The notes: a model not told the origin generated them from the sequence alone. A DNA stretch of 25,202 nucleotides from JAVKSM01 sp039583705 (GCA_039583705.1 JAVKSM010000035.1:1-25202); one strand, 5' to 3'; numbered from the stretch's first letter, positions 1-6,446 are shown. Numbers and translations: made by a program.

Positions 1-2
1 GC

Positions 3-113
3 ACAGACCCGTTCGTCCGCGAGACGGTCGCCGACCTGCTGGGGCGCGCTCGTCGTGACGCGGGAGGCCGGGATCTGCGTGGGCTGGCCTACCGGATGGG
101 CGTCGCGGTCTAA
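3..113 (+). CDS. 3' end of an unidentified protein
   Basis: One frame is open from the left edge to a TAA at 111-113. It encodes about 36 residues with high GC at third codon positions, beginning TDPFVRETVADLLGRA and ending YRMGVAV. The start lies outside the window. The residues look like amphipathic helix, but no family can be named from this tail. It runs toward the convergent tgmC-like gene, whose stop is at 290. The 176 bases between them contain no convincing gene. Confidence 0.5.
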   Translation, partial: TDPFVRETVADLLGRARRDAGGRDLRGLAYRMGVAV

Positions 114-289
114 GCTAGCCGAAACCTGCCAGATACGCGCATCGTAGGGTGGCCCGTGCGAGTGACGCGGTTTTCCGTGCCATGCGCTGGGCTTGTGTCG
201 GAGTAGATGGTGATACCCACGTGTCAAACCGGGCTGCGGGGCGCGCGTGGATCGCCCGCCGTCATTCGGGTCCACGGTTTTGCTGGTGG

Positions 290-1501
290 TCACTGTTGTT
301 TCCCATCGGTTGCTTGGTCGATGGGCAGGCTCGCGAGGGTGGCGAGGGTGTTGGCGGGTTCGTCGACGAAGATGGTTTGGGCATCGGCGGTGGCGGCCAG
401 GCCGAGGCGGGGCCAGGCGGGTTGACCGGCCGCGTCCCAGATCTGGTGGGTGTGTTCGACGTGCGCCCACAGCGGGGTGGAGCCGGTCTCACGGACGAGG
501 TGGCTGTCGTTGTCCTGGGAGGTGAGGGTGATCTCGCATCGGGAGCCGTCCGGGGTGGACAGGCACACCGCGTCCGGGCCGTGGCGGGGGTCGCCGCCGG
601 TGTAGCCCAGGCGGTAGTGCGCTCCGATGCGCAGCGCGGCGAGGAACCACACCACCGGGTTGGTCAGCGGGGTGCGCGGGTCCAGCACGGTGCTGCGCTG
701 GGTGGGTGGGGTGTCCTCGGGCGGCCGGGTGTAGGGAATCCGCTCAGTCGTGCCGGGTGTGTGGCGCAGTTGCATGAAGGCGGCTTGGCCGGCGTCGAAC
801 ATGCCCTCGGCCCGTTCCGGGCCGGTGCGGGTCAGGCGGACGAGGTTGCCCGCGCCCATGCCGACCTTGATGTCGGCCAGGATGACCCCGCCGATGCGGG
901 TCTGCTCGATCCAGGGCCAGGGGATCGTGGGCACCGAGCAGGTGGCGATGAGCCGGTCGAACGGGGCGTGCTCGGGCAGTCCGGCGGCACCGTCGCCGGT
1001 GAGGAGGGTTGGGTGGTAGCCGAGTTGGGCCAGCCCGGCCCGTGCGGCGTCGATCAGGTCGGGTTCGACGTCGATGGAGAACACGTTCGCCGAGCCGAGC
1101 CGATGGGCCAGTAGGGCGGCGTTGTAGCCGGTGCCGGTGCCGATCTCCAACACCCGGTGTCCGTCGTGCACGTCGAGGGCCTCCAGCATGCGGGTCATCA
1201 GGCCTGGCGTGCTGGAGGAGGACAGGAACACCGGCGCCGTGCGGTCGTCTGGGGTGGCCAGTTTGGTGATCAGGGCGGTGTTGGAGTACACCCGCTGCAG
1301 CCACGCCTGGCCGTGGGTGGCGTCGACCTTGACCATGCCGCCCTCACGCTGGAGATAGAAGGAGGGGACGAACACGTGCCGGGGCACCGCCCGCACGGCC
1401 GCCAGCCACGCCGGCGAGGTCAGCTTGCCGGCGGCGACCAGCTCGTCGGCGAGCGCGGCGGCTCGCTGTGCCCAGTCGCCCACCTCGGCCAGGGTCGTCA
1501 T
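290..1501 (-). CDS. tgmC: PIMT-like O-methyltransferase of an ATP-grasp RiPP pathway (TgmC family)
   Basis: This 403-residue protein resembles protein-L-isoaspartate O-methyltransferases, with an added C-terminal region. Residues 117-130 (VLEIGTGTGYNAAL) form the SAM-binding motif I. The SSSSTPGLM stretch at 94-102 matches the PIMT substrate-pocket position before it, and FSIDVEP at 141-147 is the acidic loop after strand 2. Roughly the last 150 residues extend past a normal PIMT core and may recognise the modified precursor. Family knowledge: in graspetide clusters such methyltransferases methylate an Asp of the ester-crosslinked peptide, which collapses to an aspartimide (fuscimiditide is the reference case). 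Its ATG overlaps the tgmB stop by 4 nt (ATGA), so the two are probably translationally coupled. The family assignment is firm; the exact chemistry here is inferred. Confidence 0.88.
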   Translation of the reverse strand: MTTLAEVGDWAQRAAALADELVAAGKLTSPAWLAAVRAVPRHVFVPSFYLQREGGMVKVDATHGQAWLQRVYSNTALITKLATPDDRTAPVFLSSSSTPGLMTRMLEALDVHDGHRVLEIGTGTGYNAALLAHRLGSANVFSIDVEPDLIDAARAGLAQLGYHPTLLTGDGAAGLPEHAPFDRLIATCSVPTIPWPWIEQTRIGGVILADIKVGMGAGNLVRLTRTGPERAEGMFDAGQAAFMQLRHTPGTTERIPYTRPPEDTPPTQRSTVLDPRTPLTNPVVWFLAALRIGAHYRLGYTGGDPRHGPDAVCLSTPDGSRCEITLTSQDNDSHLVRETGSTPLWAHVEHTHQIWDAAGQPAWPRLGLAATADAQTIFVDEPANTLATLASLPIDQATDGKQQ

Positions 1502-2457
1502 GTGGTGCCTTTCGCCAGCATGCTGGCCATCGCGGCCACGATCGGGGCGCCGGTCGCAGCCTGCAACCAGCCGAACTGCGGTCCGCTGTTAGCTTCCAGC
1601 ATGACCCACTCGCCGTCAGGTGTGACCACGAAATCGAATCCTGCGTAGGCCAGGCCGCTCGCCTTCAGGTACGCCGATACCGCTTCGGCCACGGCCTCGG
1701 GCAGCGATACGCGCTCGTAGCGCAGCCCGCCGGGGTCGGAGCGCCAATCGGTGCGTGCCGCCTCGGTGTCGGCGTGGATCGCGACCGGGAACAACTGGTG
1801 CCCGATCACCGTCAGCCGTACCTCGAACGCCTTGGGAACGAACCGTTGCAGGGTGGTCGCGGTGGCCGCCACCGCACCAGGGGATGCCAGATCCTCGACC
1901 GACAGGCGACGGGTGTAGGCGACCTGGACCTGGCCGTGTTCGGTGATCCCGGACGGCCCCAACGCCTTCGTGATCGCCTCGTGCGGCACGGCACCGACGA
2001 ACCGGCGGGCGGCCTCCACATCATTGGTGATCGCGGTGTCGGCCACCGTCAGGCCGCAGTCGGCGGCGATCCTCCATTGGTAGGGCTTGAAAATCGCGTC
2101 GGCGCACCGGTTGGGGTGATTGGCCCACAGCACGTCCAGCGCGCTCAGGACACCGCCCAGGCCGAGTTTGGCTTCCCGATAGCAGAACTCGCGCTCGGCG
2201 GCCGTGAACGACTCGTCGAACCGGTACGCGCCGGGATTGCGGTGCCAGATCGATCGAACCTCCTCCAGCGCCACCGAGCGGTGCTCGTTCCACAACCGGC
2301 CCGTCCACCGGCCACCGCGCAGGCGAGCGTCCAAGCGCAGCTGGCGGGGGAAGGCGGCCAGGTCGGTGCGGAACACCGGAACATCCCGCTCGGCCAACGC
2401 GGCGACCACGGCATCGGCGGTGGGGTCGAACTCCCGAGCCAGCACCAGCACGGTCAT
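1498..2457 (-). CDS. tgmB: ATP-grasp peptide ligase, graspetide macrocyclase (TgmB family)
   Basis: This is a 319-residue ATP-grasp enzyme of the ribosomal-peptide maturase type. Such enzymes phosphorylate Asp/Glu side chains of a precursor and join them to Thr/Ser (ester) or Lys (amide) side chains. The Mg-ATP residues are visible near the C-terminus: D275 in GFDFVV, and E288 and N290 in VMLEANSGP. The central QRFVPKAFEVRLTVIG at 204-219 is typical of the subfamily. The ATG at 2455-2457 was chosen because it overlaps the precursor stop (ATGA) and follows a GGGAAG-type ribosome site inside the end of tgmA; an upstream in-frame start at 2478 lies inside tgmA. Its only plausible substrate is the adjacent precursor peptide. 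Confidence 0.92.
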   Translation of the reverse strand: MTVLVLAREFDPTADAVVAALAERDVPVFRTDLAAFPRQLRLDARLRGGRWTGRLWNEHRSVALEEVRSIWHRNPGAYRFDESFTAAEREFCYREAKLGLGGVLSALDVLWANHPNRCADAIFKPYQWRIAADCGLTVADTAITNDVEAARRFVGAVPHEAITKALGPSGITEHGQVQVAYTRRLSVEDLASPGAVAATATTLQRFVPKAFEVRLTVIGHQLFPVAIHADTEAARTDWRSDPGGLRYERVSLPEAVAEAVSAYLKASGLAYAGFDFVVTPDGEWVMLEANSGPQFGWLQAATGAPIVAAMASMLAKGTT

Positions 2458-2780
2458 GTGACTTCTTCCCAATCCCACATCTCGTTGTCGCCACCGTCGC
2501 CGTCAGTGTGAGTGCCCTCGATGGTCGTCCAGTCCTTCTTCAACTCCGGCGCCAACGGCCGGCCGTCCAGATCGGTGGCGACCTGCCGGCGCGGGTCGTA
2601 CACGTACTCCGGGACCTCCCGCTCCGGCGCCGGACGCAGCCCCCGCAACACCAGCGGCCGAGGAGCCACAGCACCCGCAGCACCGCTCACCGTGTCGCTG
2701 ACTCTCTGGGCACGGATCTCGATCGAGGACAACGGGCCCGCCAGCGGATCATCACCGGCAGGATCGACCACGACAGACAT
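2454..2780 (-). CDS. tgmA: Graspetide precursor peptide (TgmA family)
   Basis: This 108-residue precursor has a leader with the family's signature stretches: a Pro/Arg/Leu block at 40-52 (RPLVLRGLRPAP) and YDPRRQVATDLDGRPL at 61-76. A hydrophilic C-terminal core follows. After KKDW (81-84), the core has Thr at 85, 86, 90 and 92 as likely ester donors. Acidic residues at 88, 93, 95, 98, 100, 103, 105 and 106 are possible acceptors. Two Asp-Gly pairs (93-94 and 95-96) are natural aspartimide sites for the neighbouring methyltransferase. The ATG is preceded 8 nt away by GGGAGG (complement of 2789-2794). The order precursor, ligase, methyltransferase with 4-nt overlaps supports a single operon. 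Ring topology and cleavage site cannot be read from sequence. Confidence 0.88.
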   Translation of the reverse strand: MSVVVDPAGDDPLAGPLSSIEIRAQRVSDTVSGAAGAVAPRPLVLRGLRPAPEREVPEYVYDPRRQVATDLDGRPLAPELKKDWTTIEGTHTDGDGGDNEMWDWEEVT

Positions 2781-2866
2781 CGACAGTGCCTCCCGACCTC
2801 AACATCAACAGAAGGTAGCCGTACGATCTCTGACCGTACAGACCAGTGCCGGTCACCCCCGGTCAC
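2781..2866 (-). promoter_or_regulatory. Probable tgm operon promoter with two sets of direct repeats
   Basis: Reading leftward into tgmA, a TACCTT hexamer (complement of 2812-2817) fits the actinobacterial TANNNT -10 element. It would leave a leader of about 24 nt containing the GGGAGG ribosome site. Two GTACGG copies (complements of 2819-2824 and 2834-2839, 15 bp apart) sit just upstream of and around the expected -35. Farther up, GTGACCGG occurs twice (complements of 2849-2856 and 2859-2866, 10 bp apart). The layout suggests regulator sites, but no cognate regulator is identified. Confidence 0.4.
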
Positions 2867-3441
2867 GGTATGGAGTGCAGGCTCGTTTACTGGCGCTGCC
2901 ACGAGGCGCGCGGTGGTGCCCGCCACCCTGCAGGCGGTACACCACCAAGGGGGCTGACCACGCAGGAGGCGCCGTCTGGGTTCGCCGGCTACGGCGACGG
3001 CACGGTGTACATCCAAGTCAACAAGGCCATGCCCACGAGCATGGCGCTGCGCTCGCCCCGGACCCAACAACAGCAATCGCGTCGGCGTAGGCGGGTGCGG
3101 GTCGATGCGGTGAACGTGGTGGGAGATCAGCCGAGACAGGGGGGCCACGATGTCGTCCGGCCGCTCCAGGGTAGCGAGGTCCGCCAGCGTCCACGTCACT
3201 ACCTGCAGATGTCTGTAGCGCACGTCCTCGCTCACCGCCCAGCGCCCCCACCCCCTCGGGCCCGGGCGGTTCGGGCGTACACCGGCCTCCGCCGCGGCGT
3301 GGCAAGTACGACCCGGGTCGGGTGGCCCGCATGCGCCGCAGCCGGCGGCGGGCGGCCAGCCAGCGCCGCAGGGCCCGCGGCGGGTGTATTCCGGGCGTGT
3401 CGATGCGAGGATTCGCCATGGGTCGCACCTCCAGTGTGCGA
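2867..3441. other. Scrambled region with coding-like fragments, no confident gene
   Basis: No single frame looks like a full gene. (a) On the plus strand, about 2955-3060 has near-saturated GC3 and encodes GFAGYGDGTVYIQVNKAMPT, but decays into arginine- and proline-rich sequence. (b) On the minus strand, an ATG at 3419 has a good GGAGG site 8 nt upstream (complement of 3428-3432). It opens a 133-codon frame (3018-3419) starting MANPRIDTPGIHPPRALRRW, which looks protein-like only for about 45 residues. (c) A second minus-strand frame is coding-like from GTG 3235 and is listed separately. The likeliest reading is frameshifted remnants of small genes. Confidence 0.45.
3080..3235 (-). pseudogene. 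Coding-like fragment, weakly similar to the ComM C-terminus
   Basis: From a GTG at 3235 this frame has high GC3 for about 50 codons, starting VSEDVRYRHLQVVTWTLADL and continuing ATLERPDDIV. The VVTWTLADLA...ERP pattern recalls the C-terminal helix of Mg-chelatase-like ComM proteins (typically RVAWTLADLAGxxRP). Nothing else of ComM is present, and the codon bias disappears further along the frame. It could equally be part of a small unknown protein that starts at 3419 in another frame and was split by a frameshift. The resemblance is from memory and weak. Confidence 0.25.
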
Positions 3442-3687
3442 TCAAGGCCCCGGGTCGGCGGTGTAGTCGCTGGCGCCCATCCGGCTCAATGCGCCGGCGC
3501 GGGCAAGCTCGGCGAAGCCGACCACGGCCGGATCGCCGAGCCGGTGGGCGGCGTCGTGCGCCCGCCAGGACGCCTGCACTGCCAGCTCCCGGAGCCCTGC
3601 CGTACCACCACCGGCGTAGTAGCCGCGGTAGGCGGCATAGCAGAGTGCCCAGACCCCATGCCCACACTCAGTTGGGCTCCTCGGCAT
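3442..3687 (-). pseudogene. Truncated regulator-like ORF (XRE-type C-terminal helices)
   Basis: This 81-residue ORF starts at an ATG just after the stop of the RsbW-like gene (3696), with AAGAAGG directly upstream. The segment ELAVQASWRAHDAAHRLGDP followed by AVVGFAELARAGALSRMGA resembles one helical repeat from the C-terminal half of actinobacterial XRE-type regulators, where a typical pattern is RAxxAAxxxGDPxLxxxAxxxxAxxLLxxG. No helix-turn-helix domain precedes it and the frame stops soon after the repeat. It looks like the leftover of a larger regulator, possibly once linked to the RiPP operon. It could still be translated as a small protein. Confidence 0.4.
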
Positions 3688-3695
3688 CGGCCTTC

Positions 3696-4181
3696 TTATC
3701 GACCGACGACCCGGCTCCGCATCCTCACGCAGGTGCCCTGGTTGGTACCGTTGATGACCAGTGCCTCGACCGCCGCTCTCATCAAGGGAATGCCACGCCG
3801 GCGGTACTCCCGCCGCCCGGGTGGTGGCCGCCACCGACCGCTGTCACGAACGGTGAGTTCAACGAGCTGGGCTCCACCCGACAAGGCGGCGACCCTCCCG
3901 TTGATCTCTATATTTCCTGTCACACCGGGTGGGTAAGCGTGGTCCACGACGTTGGATACGGCCTCACTCACGGCGATCAGCAGGTCAGTGACCTCGGTGT
4001 CCGGCCACTGGTGAACCGCGAGCCACTCGCGCAGCCGATCCCGGACCAGCGACGGTGCCGCCGGCTCCGCGGCGAGCACCACCTGGAACGTGGCGGGCGG
4101 CCTCGCCCGCGGACCGCCTTGTGCTGCCGCATCCCGGCCAGGCCGCCTTGCCGGCTGACAGGAGTCACATGGCGGAGGCAT
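3696..4181 (-). CDS. RsbW-like anti-sigma factor / serine-protein kinase (HATPase_c_2)
   Basis: This 161-residue GHKL-fold ATP-binding protein is of the SpoIIAB/RsbW type. The N-box is SEAVSNVVDHAY at 72-83 (E73, N77). The G1 box is VRDSGRWRPPP at 111-121 (D113, G115), followed by GIPLMRAAVEAL at 130-141 and a GTCVRM G2-like segment near 149-154. The first 30 residues are Arg/Pro-rich and poorly conserved, so the true start may be internal. Family members bind and inhibit a sigma factor or phosphorylate an anti-anti-sigma partner. That partner is probably the STAS protein encoded 36 nt upstream in the same direction. No sigma factor gene is in the window, so the target is unknown. Confidence 0.82.
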   Translation of the reverse strand: MPPPCDSCQPARRPGRDAAAQGGPRARPPATFQVVLAAEPAAPSLVRDRLREWLAVHQWPDTEVTDLLIAVSEAVSNVVDHAYPPGVTGNIEINGRVAALSGGAQLVELTVRDSGRWRPPPGRREYRRRGIPLMRAAVEALVINGTNQGTCVRMRSRVVGR

Positions 4182-4217
4182 CGTTGCGCAAGGATGCCCT
4201 ATCCGATGCCGGCCCGC

Positions 4218-4688
4218 TCACTGAGGCAACGCCTCCTCGACCGAATAGTAGAGTGCCAGTACCTCGTCCAGCCCTGTGAGCTGGATCGGGCGGACCACCG
4301 GCCGCGTCTCGTCCACAACCACCCGCAACAGCTGGCGGCGCCCTTCCGCCTTGGACGCGAGCTTGGCCAGGACCGCCAAGCCGTGAGATCCCAGGAAGGT
4401 CACCGCGGTCAGGTCGATGACCACGGCCTGCCCAGCTGCCTCCGTCAACGCTTCATTGACCGCCGCTTCGAGCCGGCCCGCGGTGAGCATGTCCACCTCG
4501 CCCTCGGCGATCACCACGATCGCGACGGGTCCGCGATGCAACGCAACGCGTAGGAGCTGCTCAGCAGCTGGCTCCTCCCCCAACTTGTCGACCACCCGAG
4601 GCACAGTACCGGTCGGCCTGGCGACATCAGGCACTTTCTCTGGCGACACGATCAGACAGGGCCAGGGCCCAGGGAGCGGGCCATCCAC
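4218..4688 (-). CDS. STAS-domain anti-sigma factor antagonist
   Basis: The protein (156 residues from the first GTG) has a STAS domain over about 52-150. AEGEVDMLTAGRLEAAV is the first strand-helix unit. VIDLTAVTFLGSHGLAVL (90-107) carries the conserved phospho-acceptor position, S101, the residue an RsbW-type kinase would modify. It is immediately upstream of the RsbW-like gene, the usual partner-switch arrangement. The start is uncertain: the GTG at 4688 has no ribosome site, and GTGs at 4634 and 4604 would give a more typical STAS length. The segment before residue 40 does not look conserved. A role in stress or developmental sigma control is inferred from the family. Confidence 0.8.
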   Translation of the reverse strand: MDGPLPGPWPCLIVSPEKVPDVARPTGTVPRVVDKLGEEPAAEQLLRVALHRGPVAIVVIAEGEVDMLTAGRLEAAVNEALTEAAGQAVVIDLTAVTFLGSHGLAVLAKLASKAEGRRQLLRVVVDETRPVVRPIQLTGLDEVLALYYSVEEALPQ

Positions 4689-4749
4689 AGGTTTCGGTGG
4701 AGTTGTCCACAGCAGTGGATGCCACGCTCGGTTCTGACGACCCTACCGT
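4681..4749. promoter_or_regulatory. Divergent control region with DnaA-box-like sites
   Basis: Between the STAS gene and the rightward small ORF, TTGTCCACA (4703-4711) is an exact match to the actinobacterial DnaA-box consensus, and CCATCCACA (4681-4689) is a partial one. TCCAC and GTGGA half-sites alternate, and TCCAC-AGCA-GTGGA at 4706-4719 is a small inverted repeat. TACCGT at 4744-4749 fits a -10 element 7 nt before the GTG at 4757. Confidence 0.35.
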
Positions 4750-4756
4750 TGCGCTC

Positions 4757-4975
4757 GTGCGTGAGACACCGATCTACGACGAGCTGCGGGTCCTGCTCGG
4801 CCTCCGTGCCGGGAGGGCGGTGCTGCTCGGTCCCAGTGACCCGCCCCCACCCCCGGCCCCCACCTGGCGGCCTCCTGACGCGTTCGGGATCGGGGACAGG
4901 GAAGCGCTGGCCGGCCGGCGTGCCGCCTATTCGACCGCAGCCTCGCGCACCGGCGGTCGTCACCACCAACGGTGA
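4757..4975 (+). CDS. Small hypothetical protein, probably leaderless
   Basis: This 72-residue ORF has strong GC3 bias. It starts VRETPIYDELRVLLGLRAGR, has a proline run at about 30-40 (DPPPPPAP), and ends with a basic RTGGRHHQR tail. There is no ribosome site, but TACCGT lies 7 nt upstream of the GTG. The same spacing is seen before several housekeeping genes here, so a leaderless transcript is likely. An earlier in-frame GTG at 4697 would add 20 residues across the DnaA-box-like region and is less likely. I do not recognise the family. It is divergent from the STAS/RsbW pair and points toward the convergent rdgB. Confidence 0.5.
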   Translation: MRETPIYDELRVLLGLRAGRAVLLGPSDPPPPPAPTWRPPDAFGIGDREALAGRRAAYSTAASRTGGRHHQR

Positions 4976-5036
4976 GTGGTGCGTTCCTGAGTTCCATCCG
5001 CCGTGGTGGTAGGAACGGCGGGCTCGGTCTCGGTCC

Positions 5037-5645
5037 TTAAGGGGCGAGGGTCGCCAGCGCCGGCAGCAGAGCGCGCAGCGCCTGCGCCCGGTGCGAGACG
5101 CTGTCCTTCTCCTCCGGCGCCAGTTCCGCGCAGGTGCGCCACTCCCCCGCCGGCACGAAGATCGGGTCGTAGCCGAAGCCGTTGCGCCCGCGCGGCGCCC
5201 GGGTCAGGCCGCCGCGCCACTCCCGACACACGACCGTCCCCGCGCCACCCGGACCCACCAGCGCGGCTGCGCACACGAACGCTGCGCCCCGGCGCTCGTC
5301 GGGCACGTCGGCGAGCTGACCGAGCACGAGTTCCAGGTTCGCGCGGTCGTCGCCGTGCCGGCCGCTCCAGCGCGCCGAGAGCACCCCCGGCATGCCGTTC
5401 ATCGCGTCCACCGCCAGACCGGAATCGTCGGCGACCGCGGGCAGGCCGGTGGCGGCATGGGCGTCCCGGGCCTTGGCCAACGCGTTCTCGGCGAACGTCG
5501 CGCCGGTCTCCGGTGTCCCGGGAAAGGCCGGCAGGTCGGCGAGCCCGACGACGTCGAGCCAACGAGCCTCCTCCGCGGCGAGGATCCGGCGCAGCTCGCC
5601 GAGCTTGGCGGCGTTCCGGCTGGCCAGCAGCACGCGCCTGCTCAC
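5037..5645 (-). CDS. rdgB: XTP/dITP diphosphatase (Ham1/RdgB)
   Basis: This 202-residue house-cleaning pyrophosphatase hydrolyses dITP, XTP and ITP to monophosphates so that they are not built into DNA or RNA. Family motifs are all present: ASRNAAKLGEL at 8-18, ETGATFAENALAKA at 46-59, the DDSGLAVDA catalytic segment at 73-81, GVLSARWSG at 87-95, GFGYDPIF at 156-163 and SHRAQAL at 184-190. Length is normal. Its start overlaps the rph stop by 4 nt, so it is the second gene of an rph-rdgB operon, the usual actinobacterial order. Confidence 0.96.
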   Translation of the reverse strand: MSRRVLLASRNAAKLGELRRILAAEEARWLDVVGLADLPAFPGTPETGATFAENALAKARDAHAATGLPAVADDSGLAVDAMNGMPGVLSARWSGRHGDDRANLELVLGQLADVPDERRGAAFVCAAALVGPGGAGTVVCREWRGGLTRAPRGRNGFGYDPIFVPAGEWRTCAELAPEEKDSVSHRAQALRALLPALATLAP

Positions 5646-6403
5646 CGCTTGTGTCCAGGGCCGGGCAGCGCACCGGGGTAGGGCTCGGCCAGCGCATCGG
5701 CCTGCAGCTTCGAGAGCCGGGCGCAGCCGGCCAGGGCGAGGTCGAGCATGGCGTCCAGGGTCGCCCGGGTGAACGTGGCGCCCTCGCCGGTGCCCTGGAC
5801 CTCGATCAGCATGCCGGTGTCGGTCGCCACCACGTTCATGTCCACCTCGGCGCGCGAGTCCTCGGCGTAGGGCAGGTCCAGGCGAACCCGGCCGTCGACC
5901 ACGCCCACGCTGACCGCGGCCACCGAGCAGGACAGCGGCTGCGGGTCGGCCAGCCGGTCGGCCGCGCGCAGCCAGGTGACCGCGTCGACCAGCGCCACAT
6001 AGCCGCCGGTGATCGCCGCGGTGCGGGTGCCACCGTCGGCCTGGAGCACGTCGCAGTCCAGCGCGATGGTGTTCTCGCCCAACGCCTTCAGGTCGATGCA
6101 GGCGCGCAGTGCGCGGCCGACCAGCCGGCTGATCTCATGGGTGCGGCCGCCGACCCGGCCCTTGACCGACTCCCGGTCGCTGCGGGTGTGGGTCGCAGAT
6201 GGGAGCATCGCGTACTCAGCGGTGAGCCACCCCAGGCCGGAGCCGACCCGCCACCGCGGTACGCCGGGCACCACGCTGGCCGCGCACAGCACCAACGTGT
6301 TCCCGAAGCCGACGAGCACCGAGCCCGCCGGGTGCTGCTGGAAGCCGCGGGTGATCGTCACCGGGCGGAGCTCGTCGTCTGTCCTACCGTCGGATCGCGC
6401 CAC
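5642..6403 (-). CDS. rph: Ribonuclease PH
   Basis: This 253-residue phosphorolytic 3'-5' exoribonuclease trims tRNA precursors. Diagnostic stretches are the N-terminal RSDGRTDDELRPVTITRGF, AEYAMLPSATHTR at 62-74, the basic GRVGGRTHEISRLVGRALR loop region at 82-100, and DCDVLQADGGTRTAAI at 116-131, the phosphate and active-site region. The start is a GTG at 6401-6403. TAGGCT (complement of 6410-6415) lies 6 nt upstream and there is no ribosome site, so the mRNA is probably leaderless. It is divergent from the MFS gene with only 43 bp between the two starts. Confidence 0.96.
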   Translation of the reverse strand: MARSDGRTDDELRPVTITRGFQQHPAGSVLVGFGNTLVLCAASVVPGVPRWRVGSGLGWLTAEYAMLPSATHTRSDRESVKGRVGGRTHEISRLVGRALRACIDLKALGENTIALDCDVLQADGGTRTAAITGGYVALVDAVTWLRAADRLADPQPLSCSVAAVSVGVVDGRVRLDLPYAEDSRAEVDMNVVATDTGMLIEVQGTGEGATFTRATLDAMLDLALAGCARLSKLQADALAEPYPGALPGPGHKR

Positions 6404-6446
6404 CGCGTCAGCCTAGTTGTCAGGATCTGTCCGTACCGTGGTCGGC
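6404..6446. promoter_or_regulatory. 43-bp divergent promoter for rph and the MFS exporter
   Basis: Two -10-like hexamers point away from each other. TAGGCT (complement of 6410-6415) is 6 nt before the rph GTG, and TACCGT (6434-6439) is 7 nt before the exporter ATG. Each -35 window would lie over the other promoter's -10, so the two RNA polymerase footprints cannot be occupied together. Confidence 0.45.

Noticed and set aside
222..227. Perfect minus-strand TTGACA -35-like hexamer downstream of tgmC
   Set aside because: No TANNNT at 16-18 bp spacing, and no gene follows in that direction inside the window.
246..276. CGTGGA/TCCACG inverted repeat followed by TTTT, a possible terminator after tgmC
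   Set aside because: Only 6-bp arms with a 19-nt loop. The T run is short and on the plus-strand side, away from the operon it would need to end.
3384..4553. 389-codon plus-strand frame across the RsbW/STAS genes
   Set aside because: Arg/Pro-rich antisense of two clear minus-strand genes; no motif or ribosome site.
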